Origin: Candidatus Scalindua arabica
GTDB lineage: Bacteria > Planctomycetota > Brocadiia > Brocadiales > Scalinduaceae
NCBI GenBank assembly: GCA_018263435.1
Contig: JAANXD010000057.1
Span: 1-47,355, forward strand
Reading direction: 5' to 3'
DNA length: 47,355 nucleotides
The position numbers and the translations under genes are program-made. The notes under the pieces are model-generated. The model worked only from the letters and a program-made list of their open reading frames with translations. It ran no database searches and was not told the origin of the DNA. Shown in pieces: positions 16,261 to 25,378 of the stretch (its first letter is position 1; each line of letters starts with the position of its first letter).

Positions 16261-17454
16261 ATGAAAGTTGCACTGGTTCACGACTGGATTACTGGTATGC
16301 GAGGAGGAGAGAAAGTGCTTGAGGTGTTCTGTGAGTTGTTTCCTGATGCGCATCTTTTTACCCTTCTGCATAACAAGGGAAGTGCTTCAGATACTATTGA
16401 GAAGATGGATATTCGCACATCTTTTATTCAGCATTTGCCACTAGCTAAAAGAAAGTATCGTTACTTTCTGCCTCTGTTTCCGAATGCTATTGAAAGATTT
16501 GATCTCCGCGGATATGATGTCGTCCTATCCAGCAGTCATTGTGTTGCGAAGGGTGTAATAACCGGACCTGAGACACTGCACGTGTGTTATTGTTTCACAC
16601 CAATGAGATACATATGGGACATGTACGATCAATATTTTACCGGAGAACGATCCGGTGGAATAACAAGATGGGCGGCTTCTTTTGTGCGGAATTATCTACG
16701 AAAATGGGATGTAAAAAGCAGCCGGCGTGTAAACAGATTTGTTGCTATCTCCAAATATGTAGCCGAGAGAATAAAGAAGCATTATGGCATAGAGCCAGAT
16801 ATAATATTCCCACCTGTAGACTGTTCATACTTTAAGCCGTCGTCGTCCCTGTCTGCCGTGCCGGCACAGGCAGGTAGTGAAGATTTTTACCTGATGGTTT
16901 CTCCACTGGCGCCAAATAAACGGGTGGATATTGGAATTAATGCATTCAACAAACTTGGCCTGCCACTGAAAGTAATTGGCTCCGGACAGGAGGAGGGCAG
17001 ACTTAGAAGGATTGCCAACAGAAATATTGAATTAATGGGATGGCAGTCAGATGAGACAGTAAGAGATCACTATGCAGCATGCAAGGCCCTGATATTTCCT
17101 GGAATAGATGACTTCGGAATTGTTCCACTGGAGGCACAGGCATCCGGGAAGCCGGTAATAGCTTACGGAGCTGGAGGTGCTTTGGAAACAATTATTCCCA
17201 TAGATAATGACAAATTGAAAATAAAGAACGATAACGGACAATCACAAAAGGCAACGGGCGTATTCTTTTATGAACATAACCCTGACGCCCTTGCAGAGGC
17301 TGTATCCTATTTCGAAGATTTAAGAGATGTATTTGACAGGCATGAGATAAGGAAGAATGCGGAGTCTTTTGACAGGGTAATATTTAAAGAGAAGATTAAG
17401 AGCTACATTGAACAGGAATATGAAAAGTTTAGACTGGATTCACAGGACGAATAA
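16261..17454 (+). CDS. GT4-family glycosyltransferase
   Basis: A protein of about 397 residues that adds sugars to a polysaccharide or lipid-linked chain. The N-terminus KVALVHDWITGMRGGEKVLE is typical of a large GT4 group. The C-terminal GT-B half has VSPLAPNKRVD and PGIDDFGIVPLEAQASGKPVIAYGAGG, with the nucleotide-sugar EX7E motif. An upstream TTG frame from 16210 exists, but the ATG at 16261 begins exactly at the conserved N-terminus. It is followed three bases later by a sugar transferase and forms an exopolysaccharide operon with it. Confidence 0.9.
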   Translation: MKVALVHDWITGMRGGEKVLEVFCELFPDAHLFTLLHNKGSASDTIEKMDIRTSFIQHLPLAKRKYRYFLPLFPNAIERFDLRGYDVVLSSSHCVAKGVITGPETLHVCYCFTPMRYIWDMYDQYFTGERSGGITRWAASFVRNYLRKWDVKSSRRVNRFVAISKYVAERIKKHYGIEPDIIFPPVDCSYFKPSSSLSAVPAQAGSEDFYLMVSPLAPNKRVDIGINAFNKLGLPLKVIGSGQEEGRLRRIANRNIELMGWQSDETVRDHYAACKALIFPGIDDFGIVPLEAQASGKPVIAYGAGGALETIIPIDNDKLKIKNDNGQSQKATGVFFYEHNPDALAEAVSYFEDLRDVFDRHEIRKNAESFDRVIFKEKIKSYIEQEYEKFRLDSQDE

Positions 17455-17457
17455 TAG

Positions 17458-18861
17458 ATGTTAAAAAAGCATAGTAAATTTTTTGAAACACTGGTTTTGT
17501 TTATGGACTTGATAACACTTGCCTGTTCATGGATATTGGCCTATTACTTACGTTTTTATATTCCAATTATTCCAGTATATAGCGGCATAATTTCGCCTTA
17601 CACATACCTTAATCTCCTCCTTGCTATACTTCCTCTCTGGTATATAGTGTTTAAGTACTTTGGTCTTTACAGGCCAAGAAGGATATCGTCTAAGGTTGCA
17701 GAGGTATGGGATATTGTAAAGGCAACTACAATCGCTATCTTAGTTTTAGTTACATTGACATTTTTTGTGAGAAAGTACGAGTTTTCAAGGGTTACATTTC
17801 TGTACTTTTGGATAATTTGTGTGATTTCTCTATCTATTGAGAGAATACTTTTTCGTGAGCTTTTGAGGTTTATCAGGAAACGAGGCTATAACCTGAGGCA
17901 TGCCTTGATTGTAGGGACTGGAGGCATGGGGCGGGAAGTTACCGACAGAGTACACAATCACCCGGAACTTGGAATTAAAATCAAAGGGTTCTTGTGTGAA
18001 AACAATTCTCAGATTGGTGATGAACTGGAAGGCTTTAAAGTATTGGATACTTTTGAGAACATTCGAAATGTTGTTGTGAATCATAAGATAGATATAGTCT
18101 TTATTACTCTTTCTTTGAGTGCTCAAGAGACACTGAAAACAGTTCTTGACGATATAGGTGATGAGATGGTTTCAATCATGGTAATCCCTGATTTGTTTGA
18201 GTATGCTACATTAAGAGGAGGTATTAGTGAATTTGAAGGTATGCCGATAATCAGCCTAAGGGATACGCCTCTATACGGTTGGAATATAGTGTTTAAAAGA
18301 GTGGCAGATGTTGTATTATCTTTAATCATCATATTAGTTGCATCTCCTTTGATGTTAGTTATCTCATTGCTGATAAAGACGACATCCAGGGGCCCTGTAT
18401 TTTACAGTCAGGAACGTATGGGTTTGGATGGAAAGATTTTCAACATGTTGAAATACAGGACTATGGCAATTGAGGCTGAAAAGGAAACAGGCCCTGTATG
18501 GGCGGCAAAGGATGATTCTCGCAGGACATCAATTGGTGCCTTTTTGAGGAAGACAAGTCTGGATGAGCTTCCTCAATTCTTTAATGTGCTTAAAGGGGAT
18601 ATGAGTATTGTTGGCCCAAGGCCTGAGAGAGAATTTTTTATACAGCAGTTTAGAAACAAGGTTCCCAAGTATATGTTGAGACATAAGATGAAGGCTGGTA
18701 TAACAGGCTGGGCACAAATCAGCGGATGGAGAGGGAACACTTCGCTTGAGAAGAGGATTGAGTGTGATTTGTATTATATAGAAAATTGGAGCCTCAGGCT
18801 AGATTTAGAAATAATGTGGTTGACTGTCTGGAGGGGGCTTGTGAATAAACATGCATACTGA
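17458..18861 (+). CDS. undecaprenyl-phosphate sugar phosphotransferase (WcaJ/WbaP-like)
   Basis: A 467-residue polyprenyl glycosylphosphotransferase that starts repeat-unit assembly by placing a sugar phosphate on undecaprenyl phosphate. Four N-terminal membrane helices (about 10-130) are followed by a CoA-binding-like domain (HALIVGTGGMGREV), a fifth helix (about 280-302) and the bacterial sugar transferase domain. That domain shows KYRTM, TSLDELPQFFNVLKGDMS and VGPRPE. It is in an operon with GT4 and is followed by an EamA transporter gene. Confidence 0.93.
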   Translation: MLKKHSKFFETLVLFMDLITLACSWILAYYLRFYIPIIPVYSGIISPYTYLNLLLAILPLWYIVFKYFGLYRPRRISSKVAEVWDIVKATTIAILVLVTLTFFVRKYEFSRVTFLYFWIICVISLSIERILFRELLRFIRKRGYNLRHALIVGTGGMGREVTDRVHNHPELGIKIKGFLCENNSQIGDELEGFKVLDTFENIRNVVVNHKIDIVFITLSLSAQETLKTVLDDIGDEMVSIMVIPDLFEYATLRGGISEFEGMPIISLRDTPLYGWNIVFKRVADVVLSLIIILVASPLMLVISLLIKTTSRGPVFYSQERMGLDGKIFNMLKYRTMAIEAEKETGPVWAAKDDSRRTSIGAFLRKTSLDELPQFFNVLKGDMSIVGPRPEREFFIQQFRNKVPKYMLRHKMKAGITGWAQISGWRGNTSLEKRIECDLYYIENWSLRLDLEIMWLTVWRGLVNKHAY

Positions 18862-18882
18862 GATTCTTAATAGTAGATTTAA

Positions 18883-19749
18883 ATGAGTTGGTTCGTTTAC
18901 GCTTTTGTTTGTGCATTAAGTTTGGCGACCGCGGATGCACTCAGTAAAAAAGTATTAGATGATAATGCTGATCCATATGTTATTGCCTGGGTAAGAACAG
19001 GGTATGCCACTCCTTTCATTGCGGTTCTCATCCCATTCATAGATATCCCCGAACTTGACAGAATCTTCTTTATAATTACCTTCTTGGCTGTCCCACTTGA
19101 TGTAATTGCTGTGTTACTGTACATCAGGGCAATAAAAGTATCACCACTTTCATTGACACTTCCATTCTTATCATTAACCCCTATCTTTCTGATTGTTACA
19201 TCATATATTATTTTGGGAGAAAAACCTGATAAGCTTGGTTTTATAGGTATAATATTAGTCGTGATCGGAGCTTATTTGTTAAACGTTCACGCTATTAACC
19301 AGGGATTTCTTGCACCATTTAAGGCAATAGCGAAAGAACAGGGGTCTTTATTAATGATTGTTGTTGCTTTTATTTTCAGCGTAGGAGCATGCCTTGGTAA
19401 AATAGCGGTACAACATTCGAGTCCGGAATTTTTTAGTGTTATTTATATATTCTTGTTGTCACTGGTTTTATTCATAATAATCAGTCTTAAGAGTAAACAC
19501 TTTTTGTCAAAATCAATTTCCAGGCCAATACCTTTTATTTTTATAGGGCTATTGATAGCGATAATGATAGTTACACATCTAAAGGCAATTAGCCTTATTG
19601 AAGTATCTTATATGGTCTCAGTAAAACGTTTGAGTATTCTTTTTGGAGTTCTTTATGGTATTACTCTTTTTAAGGAAACAAACATCAAGGAAAGGTTTTT
19701 GGGGGCTTCTGTTATGGTTTCAGGGATAATCTTAATTTCTGTTATTTAG
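18883..19749 (+). CDS. EamA/DMT-superfamily transporter
   Basis: A 288-residue integral membrane protein with about ten hydrophobic segments and the two EamA repeats of the drug/metabolite transporter superfamily. The end of each repeat has ILGEKPDKLGFIGIILVVIGAYL and LFKETNIKERFLGASVMVSGI. Substrate is unknown. It follows the sugar transferase by 21 bp and is probably co-transcribed with it, so an envelope-related substrate is plausible. Confidence 0.85.
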   Translation: MSWFVYAFVCALSLATADALSKKVLDDNADPYVIAWVRTGYATPFIAVLIPFIDIPELDRIFFIITFLAVPLDVIAVLLYIRAIKVSPLSLTLPFLSLTPIFLIVTSYIILGEKPDKLGFIGIILVVIGAYLLNVHAINQGFLAPFKAIAKEQGSLLMIVVAFIFSVGACLGKIAVQHSSPEFFSVIYIFLLSLVLFIIISLKSKHFLSKSISRPIPFIFIGLLIAIMIVTHLKAISLIEVSYMVSVKRLSILFGVLYGITLFKETNIKERFLGASVMVSGIILISVI

Positions 19750-19813
19750 ATATTGATTGTTACCAGTTTATACTTGTAATTTAGATCTGTTTGTGACTTG
19801 AGATTTGCCCGTC

Positions 19814-19845
19814 CCCGCCCGAACGTACCGTTCGGTACGGGCGGG
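19814..19845. repeat. GC-rich palindromic repeat copy 3
   Basis: CCCGCCCGAACGTACC followed by GTTCGGTACGGGCGGG, identical to copy 1. It lies between the convergent EamA and metF genes and could serve as a transcription barrier there. Confidence 0.85.
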
Positions 19846-19893
19846 CGAACGGATTCATCCGGGCGGGTAATTTATTAGCTCTTGTTTGGCGTT

Positions 19894-20844
19894 TCAAAGA
19901 GTAGGCCTTGGAAGCAGGCCGGCTCTTTCTGTGATTTCCGGAACTATTTCTTCCCACTCAACTGCCATAATGTGAACTCCTGAGACTCCTTCGATTTTGC
20001 GCACTTGCTCAATTATCTCAAGGCAGATGTTTATACCTTCAGCCTTCTTCTTTTCCACTCCCTCCAGACGTTTTATTATCTCATCAGGGACATCCATACC
20101 GGGAACATTTTTCTTCATGTATTTAGCCATGCCCAGAGACCTGATTGGAGTAACGCCGGCTAAGATGAATACCTTCTTGTGCAATCCCATATCCCGCACC
20201 ATACTCATCCATTCCTCAAATTTCTCCACGTTATAGATAATCTGTGTCTGTATGAAATCAGCTCCGGCTTTTACCTTCTTTGCAAGACGAATGGCTCGAT
20301 AGTTGAAAGGGTCGGCAAAAGGATTAGCTGCAGCACCTAAGAAAAGCCTGGGTTCCACTTTTACCTCTTCACCTGACTGGAACATTTTCTCATCTCTCAT
20401 TTTTCTAGTTATATCAAGAAGCTGAATTGAATCGACATCAAAGACACCTTTCGCATCAGGATGGTCACCAAAGCATTGATGGTCTCCGGTCAAGCATAGA
20501 AGATTCTTCATTCCCAGGCCAGCGGCGCCAAGTATATCACTTTGCATCGCTATCCTATTCCTGTCTCTACAGGTCATTTGTATAACAGGTTCCATTCCCA
20601 TGTTAAGGAGTATGGCTCCGCTTGCGATACTGGAAAGGCGCACCATTGCTGTCTGACAGTCAGTTAAATTAAATGCGTCAGCATAGCCTTTCAAGATTTC
20701 TGCTTTCTTCTCTACAGCTTCACGGCTGGCGCCCCTGGGCGGCCCCAGCTCTGATGTAACAACAAACTCACCTTTCCTGAGCAGTTTCTCCAGGTTACTT
20801 CCAGCTTTTAAATTATTAGTGCTTGTATCGTATTCTTCACTCAT
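19894..20844 (-). CDS. metF: methylenetetrahydrofolate reductase
   Basis: A 316-residue TIM-barrel flavoprotein that reduces 5,10-methylene-THF to 5-methyl-THF for methionine synthesis or the methyl branch of the Wood-Ljungdahl pathway. Visible motifs are TSELGPPRGAS at the start, LLCLTGDHQ, FLGAAANPF, FIQTQIIYN and LAGVTPIRS. It lies downstream of the 693-residue flavin/FeS protein on the same strand. The 247-bp gap between them holds palindromes. The pairing suggests an electron donor other than plain NADH; this is inference. Confidence 0.93.
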   Translation of the reverse strand: MSEEYDTSTNNLKAGSNLEKLLRKGEFVVTSELGPPRGASREAVEKKAEILKGYADAFNLTDCQTAMVRLSSIASGAILLNMGMEPVIQMTCRDRNRIAMQSDILGAAGLGMKNLLCLTGDHQCFGDHPDAKGVFDVDSIQLLDITRKMRDEKMFQSGEEVKVEPRLFLGAAANPFADPFNYRAIRLAKKVKAGADFIQTQIIYNVEKFEEWMSMVRDMGLHKKVFILAGVTPIRSLGMAKYMKKNVPGMDVPDEIIKRLEGVEKKKAEGINICLEIIEQVRKIEGVSGVHIMAVEWEEIVPEITERAGLLPRPTL

Positions 20845-21091
20845 GGTTCTAAAATTTGCCGCAAATTAAAGTAAGGGTGGGCATTGCCCACCAAAATCAT
20901 TCAAAAAGTTAAAAGTGTCTAAAGTTTGAAGTGCCTAAAGTTTCGGAGGCGCTATCAGCGCGTATTATTTTATTAAAATTAATCGTGCCAAAGGCACAAA
21001 CATTAACTTTAGCTCACTTTAGTTCACTTTACACTTCCTGCCCGAACTGATTGGCAGGCGGGTAGGCACTTTTTACAAAGTTACCGAATGC
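20845..21091. repeat. intergenic palindromic repeats between metF and its flavoprotein neighbour
   Basis: Contains tandem-like phrases around CTAAAGTTTGAAGTGCCTAA, short hairpins GGCGCTATCAGCGC and GTGCCAAAGGCAC, and the second CCTGCCCGAACT-type palindrome at 21037-21069. No coding frame is seen. Confidence 0.6.
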
Positions 21092-23173
21092 CTAATTTAA
21101 CTTCCGTATCTCTTCTATTAATTGATTTGCTGTTTGTAGAAAGCCTTCTTCATTGTTGGTAGAGTGAATGTGACACTTTATCCTTTCCTTTTCTATGCCA
21201 ATTGAAGCCAGGAAATCCATTGCCGTTTCCGCTCTCTGTTCTGCCCAGGTATTACATGAATCTCCGTAATGACACGAATCGTCACATGATGTAATTAAAA
21301 CGCCGTCAGCACCTTTCTCAAATGCCTCAAGTATTAATCCGGGACTTAACTTTCCCAGACTAAGTAAATTAACTTGCCTGATGTTTTCAGGCAGCTCTTC
21401 TCTGGAGAGTGCCAAGTCCAGGTTGTAGCTGCAATAGAAGTTTATTATTAACGGTTCAGAGGTCTTTGTTTTTTTGAAAGCATCATTTAACTGACCTATG
21501 CCCATATCCTCATAAGGCCCCTTAAACTCTATTGCCTTGGCTGGACACTCTACAACACACATTCCGCATGATTGGCAATCATTATTAATATGAGCAAAGT
21601 TCTCATCTTCTTTTATCTTTGGGATCTCAAAAGGACAAACCCTGACACATGTTAAACATGCAATGCAAACTTCTGGCGAGATAGTAGCGCCGTTTCCGCA
21701 GTTCATACAACGCATTGCTTCACGTACTGCAGTCTCTTCAGAAAAACCGAGTTCAACCTCATCGAAATTTCCTATTCTTGTATTCGGATCAAGAGATGGC
21801 ATTTCATCCCTTGCCTCTCTCTTTATTCTCTCCACTCTCGTATCTGTCTCTAATAGTTCGTCAATTGGTTTAACGTCTCTGAATTTATGGTCGATCTCTA
21901 AAGATTGTCTGAGATAGTTGTGGATTGATAATGCCGCTTTCTTACCATGCCCTAAGCCCATAGTAAGTGTTCCTCTGCCCAATACAATATCTCCACCAGC
22001 AAAAACACCAGGCATATCAGTGCTCAGGGTGTCTGCGTTTACGGCTATCGTGCCTCCTCTGGTAATTTGAATTTCTTTCTGCCCGTCAAGAAAGGATAAA
22101 TCAGAGGCCTGGCCTATGGCCAGGATAATAGTATCTGCGTCCAATATGGATTCACTATTCTCATGAAATGTGGGGTTGAATCTGCCCTGACTGTCAAAAA
22201 CCGATTTTACCTTAAGTGTCTCAAGTCCGGTGACTTTACCGTTTTCTCCTACAATTCTTTTCGGGCCAACTGAAGTATGAAGTATTGCCTTTTCCTGCAA
22301 TGTCTCCTCGATCTCGTAATCACTCGTAGGCATTTCACTCCTGGATTCCAGGCATGTAATGTGGACTTCCTTCGGGCCAAGCCTTAAGGCCGTTCTTGCA
22401 CAATCCATCGCAACTGCTCCACCGCCAATAACCAGAACCTTATTTCCAACCTTTGCATTGTTATGGCAGTTTGCACTTTTAAGGAAAGTAATAGCGTCCT
22501 GAACACCATCTAAATCAGTGCCCTCAATGGGTAGTCGTCTGGTAACGGGCAAGCCCACAGCTATAAACGTAATCTCATAGCCTTCATTCTGCAAATCACT
22601 GAATGAAATATCCTTGCCTATTGTTGTATTGTACCTTATTTCTACTCCCAGTTTCTTTATAAAGTTAATGTCTTTGTCCATGAAGTCTCTGGGCAAGCGG
22701 TATGTTGGCACTCCCATACGAAGCATACCTCCTGGTTCGGAGTGTGCTTCAAAGATAGTGCATTGATACCCAAGGCGTGTCAGGTCTTTTGCGGCTGCCA
22801 GACCTGCCGGCCCGGCACCAATGATAGCAATCTTTTCAGGATACTTGATTTCTGCCTGTGCCTCATTTCCTTGTGATGCTTCGTGGTAATACCAGTCAGC
22901 AAGAAACCGTTTAAGCCATGCTATTGCTATAGGCTTGTCTATATCCTTTCTTCGGCACTCAGTCTCACATGGATGTGTGCATATGCGGCCGCATGCAGAC
23001 GGCAATGCGTTTCTTTCTGCTACAACCTGCATTGCTTCAGTAAACTTTCCTCTTGCGATCAATTGTACATAATCACGCGCATCCTGCCGGATCGGACATG
23101 CAACGATACATGGAGCCTCTTCGTCAGTCTCGTATCTATTCATTTTTGTTTTGTCACCATATACATCTGTCAT
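21092..23173 (-). CDS. FAD/NAD(P) oxidoreductase fused to ferredoxin and MvhD-like domains
   Basis: A 693-residue fusion. An N-terminal Fe-S helical domain (CIVACPI, then CGRICTHPCETEC) is followed by a GltD-like flavoprotein with FAD motif IAIIGAGPAGLAA and NAD(P) motif VLVIGGGAVAMDCA. Two 4Fe-4S clusters follow (CIACLTCVRVCP and CQSCGMCVVECP). The C-terminus of about 120 residues resembles MvhD/FrhD delta subunits, with EAFEKGADGVLI and a cysteine-rich CDDSCHYGDSC segment. This architecture can pass electrons between NAD(P)H, ferredoxin and a partner. The partner is likely MetF, encoded next on the same strand. Domain calls are firm; the partner is inferred. Confidence 0.85.
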   Translation of the reverse strand: MTDVYGDKTKMNRYETDEEAPCIVACPIRQDARDYVQLIARGKFTEAMQVVAERNALPSACGRICTHPCETECRRKDIDKPIAIAWLKRFLADWYYHEASQGNEAQAEIKYPEKIAIIGAGPAGLAAAKDLTRLGYQCTIFEAHSEPGGMLRMGVPTYRLPRDFMDKDINFIKKLGVEIRYNTTIGKDISFSDLQNEGYEITFIAVGLPVTRRLPIEGTDLDGVQDAITFLKSANCHNNAKVGNKVLVIGGGAVAMDCARTALRLGPKEVHITCLESRSEMPTSDYEIEETLQEKAILHTSVGPKRIVGENGKVTGLETLKVKSVFDSQGRFNPTFHENSESILDADTIILAIGQASDLSFLDGQKEIQITRGGTIAVNADTLSTDMPGVFAGGDIVLGRGTLTMGLGHGKKAALSIHNYLRQSLEIDHKFRDVKPIDELLETDTRVERIKREARDEMPSLDPNTRIGNFDEVELGFSEETAVREAMRCMNCGNGATISPEVCIACLTCVRVCPFEIPKIKEDENFAHINNDCQSCGMCVVECPAKAIEFKGPYEDMGIGQLNDAFKKTKTSEPLIINFYCSYNLDLALSREELPENIRQVNLLSLGKLSPGLILEAFEKGADGVLITSCDDSCHYGDSCNTWAEQRAETAMDFLASIGIEKERIKCHIHSTNNEEGFLQTANQLIEEIRKLN

Positions 23174-23411
23174 TTACTCTTCACCTTAAAACATATTATA
23201 TATAAACACTTTACATAATCTTCCATTAAAGAATCCAACATTTTATTTTTATAATCACATCATGTCAAGTTAAATTGGGTTTATAAAGATTTATAAAAAA
23301 CACTTGCAACTCAAGTTGGTATGATCAATCAGTGGATTAAGAAATAAGGGCTAATTTCTATCAGAGAACTATGGAATTCTTTTCATTACTCGAACAATAC
23401 GAGGCAATCTT

Positions 23412-23533
23412 CATGAACCACTCTTAGCGGGGTAAACTGCCTTGTGCGCTCCCGAAGGAAGTGCCCTTGGGGTAGAGACCTGCATGCAGGGAGTGGAGTG
23501 GAGGGGGAGCTAAATACTCCTCTTTACCCGATT
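23412..23533. repeat. group II intron 3'-end-like repeat copy 1
   Basis: Begins CATGAACC and ends GCTAAATACTCCTC then TTTACCCGATT. Central parts CTTGTGCG and TGCATGCAG can pair like the two strands of a group II domain V hairpin, with an extra insert of about 30 nt in the loop. It is related to 24333-24434. It lies directly 3' of the minus-strand nucleotidyltransferase gene. No reverse transcriptase is nearby, so it would be a remnant or a structured repeat. Confidence 0.45.
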
Positions 23534-23605
23534 ATGTTATGATTTATTTCTTTGATTCTTCAATCTATTAGCATCCACAATGTCTTTTGGTCTTCCCGTA
23601 GCCTC

Positions 23606-23998
23606 TTAGTTCTTAATTAAATCTTCAATTGATAGTATGTTAAGAGAAATATCCTCAATTTCAACTTGCTTTGCTCGATTCCTGGCTGACTGAAAATCAA
23701 TATCACCAGATATTTCTGTTATGATATCAATTCGACAAGGCGCTACACCAATTTGGAACATAATTCCCTTTTGTTCAAAACTATTTGTACCAATTTCATC
23801 GAGAGGAGCTCCAAATTCTGACAATGCTTTAAAAACTTTCATAGAGTTTTCTTTGGTTGGGTCAACCCAAATATCGATATCGAGCGTACTTCGAGGATAC
23901 CCCTGTGCTGCTAATGCATATGCGCCTACAAGAATGAAGTCAACATCCTGGTTTTGTAAGATTTGCAACATCTCTTTGTAGTCTTGATTTAGCATCAC
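23606..23998 (-). pseudogene. nucleotidyltransferase-fold protein with premature stop
   Basis: A 130-residue protein of the nucleotidyltransferase/DUF6036-like group. It has FILVGAYALAAQGYPRSTLDIDIWVDPT with the active-site D-x-D, and IDIITEISGDIDF. The frame stops at a TAA (23606-23608) after EDLIKN. Beyond it the same frame continues for 23 more codons, EATGRPKDIVDANRLKNQ and onward, to a second TAA at 23537-23539. That tail is the normal C-terminus of this family, so the stop is a nonsense change (AAA or GAA to TAA). The catalytic part is intact and might still work. Confidence 0.75.
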
Positions 23999-24143
23999 TC
24001 TCTCCTTCTTTTGTTAGAGACCATAATTCAGAGGTAATCTCCCAAACCATTTCGATCCTATCTTTCATAGATGCATTTACATAATCATCATCGATGATAT
24101 CATTCATTTGAGATAATTTTACAATTCTTCGGTCTAATTTCAT
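23940..24143 (-). CDS. small partner protein of the nucleotidyltransferase
   Basis: A 67-residue acidic/basic protein starting MKLDRRIVKLSQMNDIIDDDYV. It contains RIEMVWEITSELWSL and ends LQRDVANLTKPGC. Similar small proteins commonly precede nucleotidyltransferase genes of this type. It overlaps the downstream gene by about 59 bp in another frame, so the two are translationally linked. An antitoxin-like role is possible but not shown. Confidence 0.6.
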   Translation of the reverse strand: MKLDRRIVKLSQMNDIIDDDYVNASMKDRIEMVWEITSELWSLTKEGESDAKSRLQRDVANLTKPGC

Positions 24144-24332
24144 CCTTATCTTTATTATTGATATTGCTAAGGTATAAGCTACCGTTACCTGTACCTGAAC
24201 GGCATGTTATCAAAATATGTATAGAATGGAAATAAGAAAAAATGTTGAAACCACACATAAATTGGCGGTTGGCTTCATACCTATGGTTAGGTTTTCCAAT
24301 AAATGAATTATGAAGGCCTGATAATGCTTTTT

Positions 24333-24434
24333 CATGAACCGCCCTGTGCGCGCCAGAAGGGGTGAGGCCTTTGGGGTAGGACCCGCATGCAGTGTAGTGT
24401 GGGAACAGCAGCTAAATACTCCTCTTTACCCGAT
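24333..24434. repeat. group II intron 3'-end-like repeat copy 2
   Basis: Starts CATGAACCGCCCTGTGCG. After an insert of about 29 nt it continues GACCCGCATGCAGTGTAG, and it ends CAGCTAAATACTCCTC then TTTACCCGATT. CTGTGCG pairs with CGCA-TG-CAG, leaving the two-base bulge typical of domain V. It sits immediately 3' of the BrnA gene, just as copy 1 sits 3' of the nucleotidyltransferase gene. Confidence 0.45.
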
Positions 24435-24446
24435 TTTGTGATGCCT

Positions 24447-24659
24447 TTAAGATGCCCACTTGAGCTTTAACTTCTTTTTTGTTTGAGCACAATCTTGTAA
24501 ATATAGATTAATGAGACTTTGATAAGGAACCCCAGTATCTTCAGCTTGCTTTTTGAAGTAATTAATCACGTCAATTCCCAAACGAAGAGTAACCTGTTTC
24601 TTTAGTTGCTTAGCATAGGGATTCTTTATTGATTGTGAAAAATCATATTCTTTTCTCAT
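24447..24659 (-). CDS. brnA: BrnA-type antitoxin (CopG-like)
   Basis: A 70-residue protein. The central ribbon-helix-helix segment KKQVTLRLGIDVINYFKKQAEDTGVPYQSLINLYLQDC matches BrnA/CopG antitoxins that bind DNA and neutralise BrnT. The start overlaps the end of the toxin gene by four bases (ATGA), the usual toxin-first order of brnTA. The motif is visible over the middle of the protein. Confidence 0.85.
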   Translation of the reverse strand: MRKEYDFSQSIKNPYAKQLKKQVTLRLGIDVINYFKKQAEDTGVPYQSLINLYLQDCAQTKKKLKLKWAS

Positions 24660-24955
24660 GGAAGAAAACTCCTATATTGTTTCTGTTCAGTTTTAGTCGC
24701 TTTTCGTGCAGAAATAATTCTAATCACCTGATCCTTCTCTCGATAACAATGGCAGACTGTTAAAATTCGCAATGCTGAACTTACGCCAAGAAGTATAAAT
24801 CTTTCTTCATCTTTAAAATGACCAAGGTCATATATCATTCTTCCGTTTGGGTCTATAAAAGCTGTTTTGGCTTCTTCAAAGGTAACTTTATGTTTTTTGT
24901 AATTCGCATTTGCTTTCTTTTTATCCCAAACAAATGATATGAAATCCTTATTCAC
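24656..24955 (-). CDS. brnT: BrnT-type toxin
   Basis: A 99-residue RelE-fold ribonuclease toxin. Family motifs are FVWDKKKANANYKKHKVTFEEA, then DERFILLGVS, LTVCHCYRE and IRIISARKATKTEQKQY, which includes the catalytic basic residues near the C-terminus. It is coupled to brnA by an ATGA overlap. Together they form a type II TA module likely autoregulated by the complex. Confidence 0.9.
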   Translation of the reverse strand: MNKDFISFVWDKKKANANYKKHKVTFEEAKTAFIDPNGRMIYDLGHFKDEERFILLGVSSALRILTVCHCYREKDQVIRIISARKATKTEQKQYRSFLP

Positions 24956-25378
24956 AATATAATTATAATTTCAATATATTTCAAGGATTTTATTTCGCAG
25001 AACGCCAGGCATCATCTGGACCTAAAGCCGCCAGGCTTTTGGTATCAGAGTGCATGCCCTTGTTGGCCAGTTAAGTTGTCCCAGACTTAAATGCCTTATT
25101 TTCTTGATCGATAAATTGACTTTAGGCACTTCAAACTTGATTGCGGTTTTGCTGCGCCTGGTTAACACTCATACCATTAAGAGCAAATCTATTAAAGAGT
25201 CAAAAAGCCCGCTTGATTTTTAAACATAACCTGAGTAAAACAAAACACTTGAAACCAAAACGAAAAATTGATAGACTCCTTCTCGTTGTTTGCATTTAAG
25301 TGGGCGTATATTCAAGCCGTACTGCGTTACCATAATATTGTGAAATTAGAGTCCTTGATCACTCCATAGATCATTTCG
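24956..25378. other. 423-bp gene-free stretch
   Basis: No credible ORF or strong hairpin is visible between the brnT start and the tRNA. It is ordinary AT-rich intergenic DNA with short phrases such as AAAGCCGCCAGGCTTT, a weak inverted repeat. Confidence 0.5.

Noticed and set aside
23412-24434. Repeats 3' of TA-like genes considered as integron attC sites
   Set aside because: No GTTRRRY/RYYYAAC core pair was found at the ends, and no integron-type integrase is present. A group II intron-end resemblance fits better.
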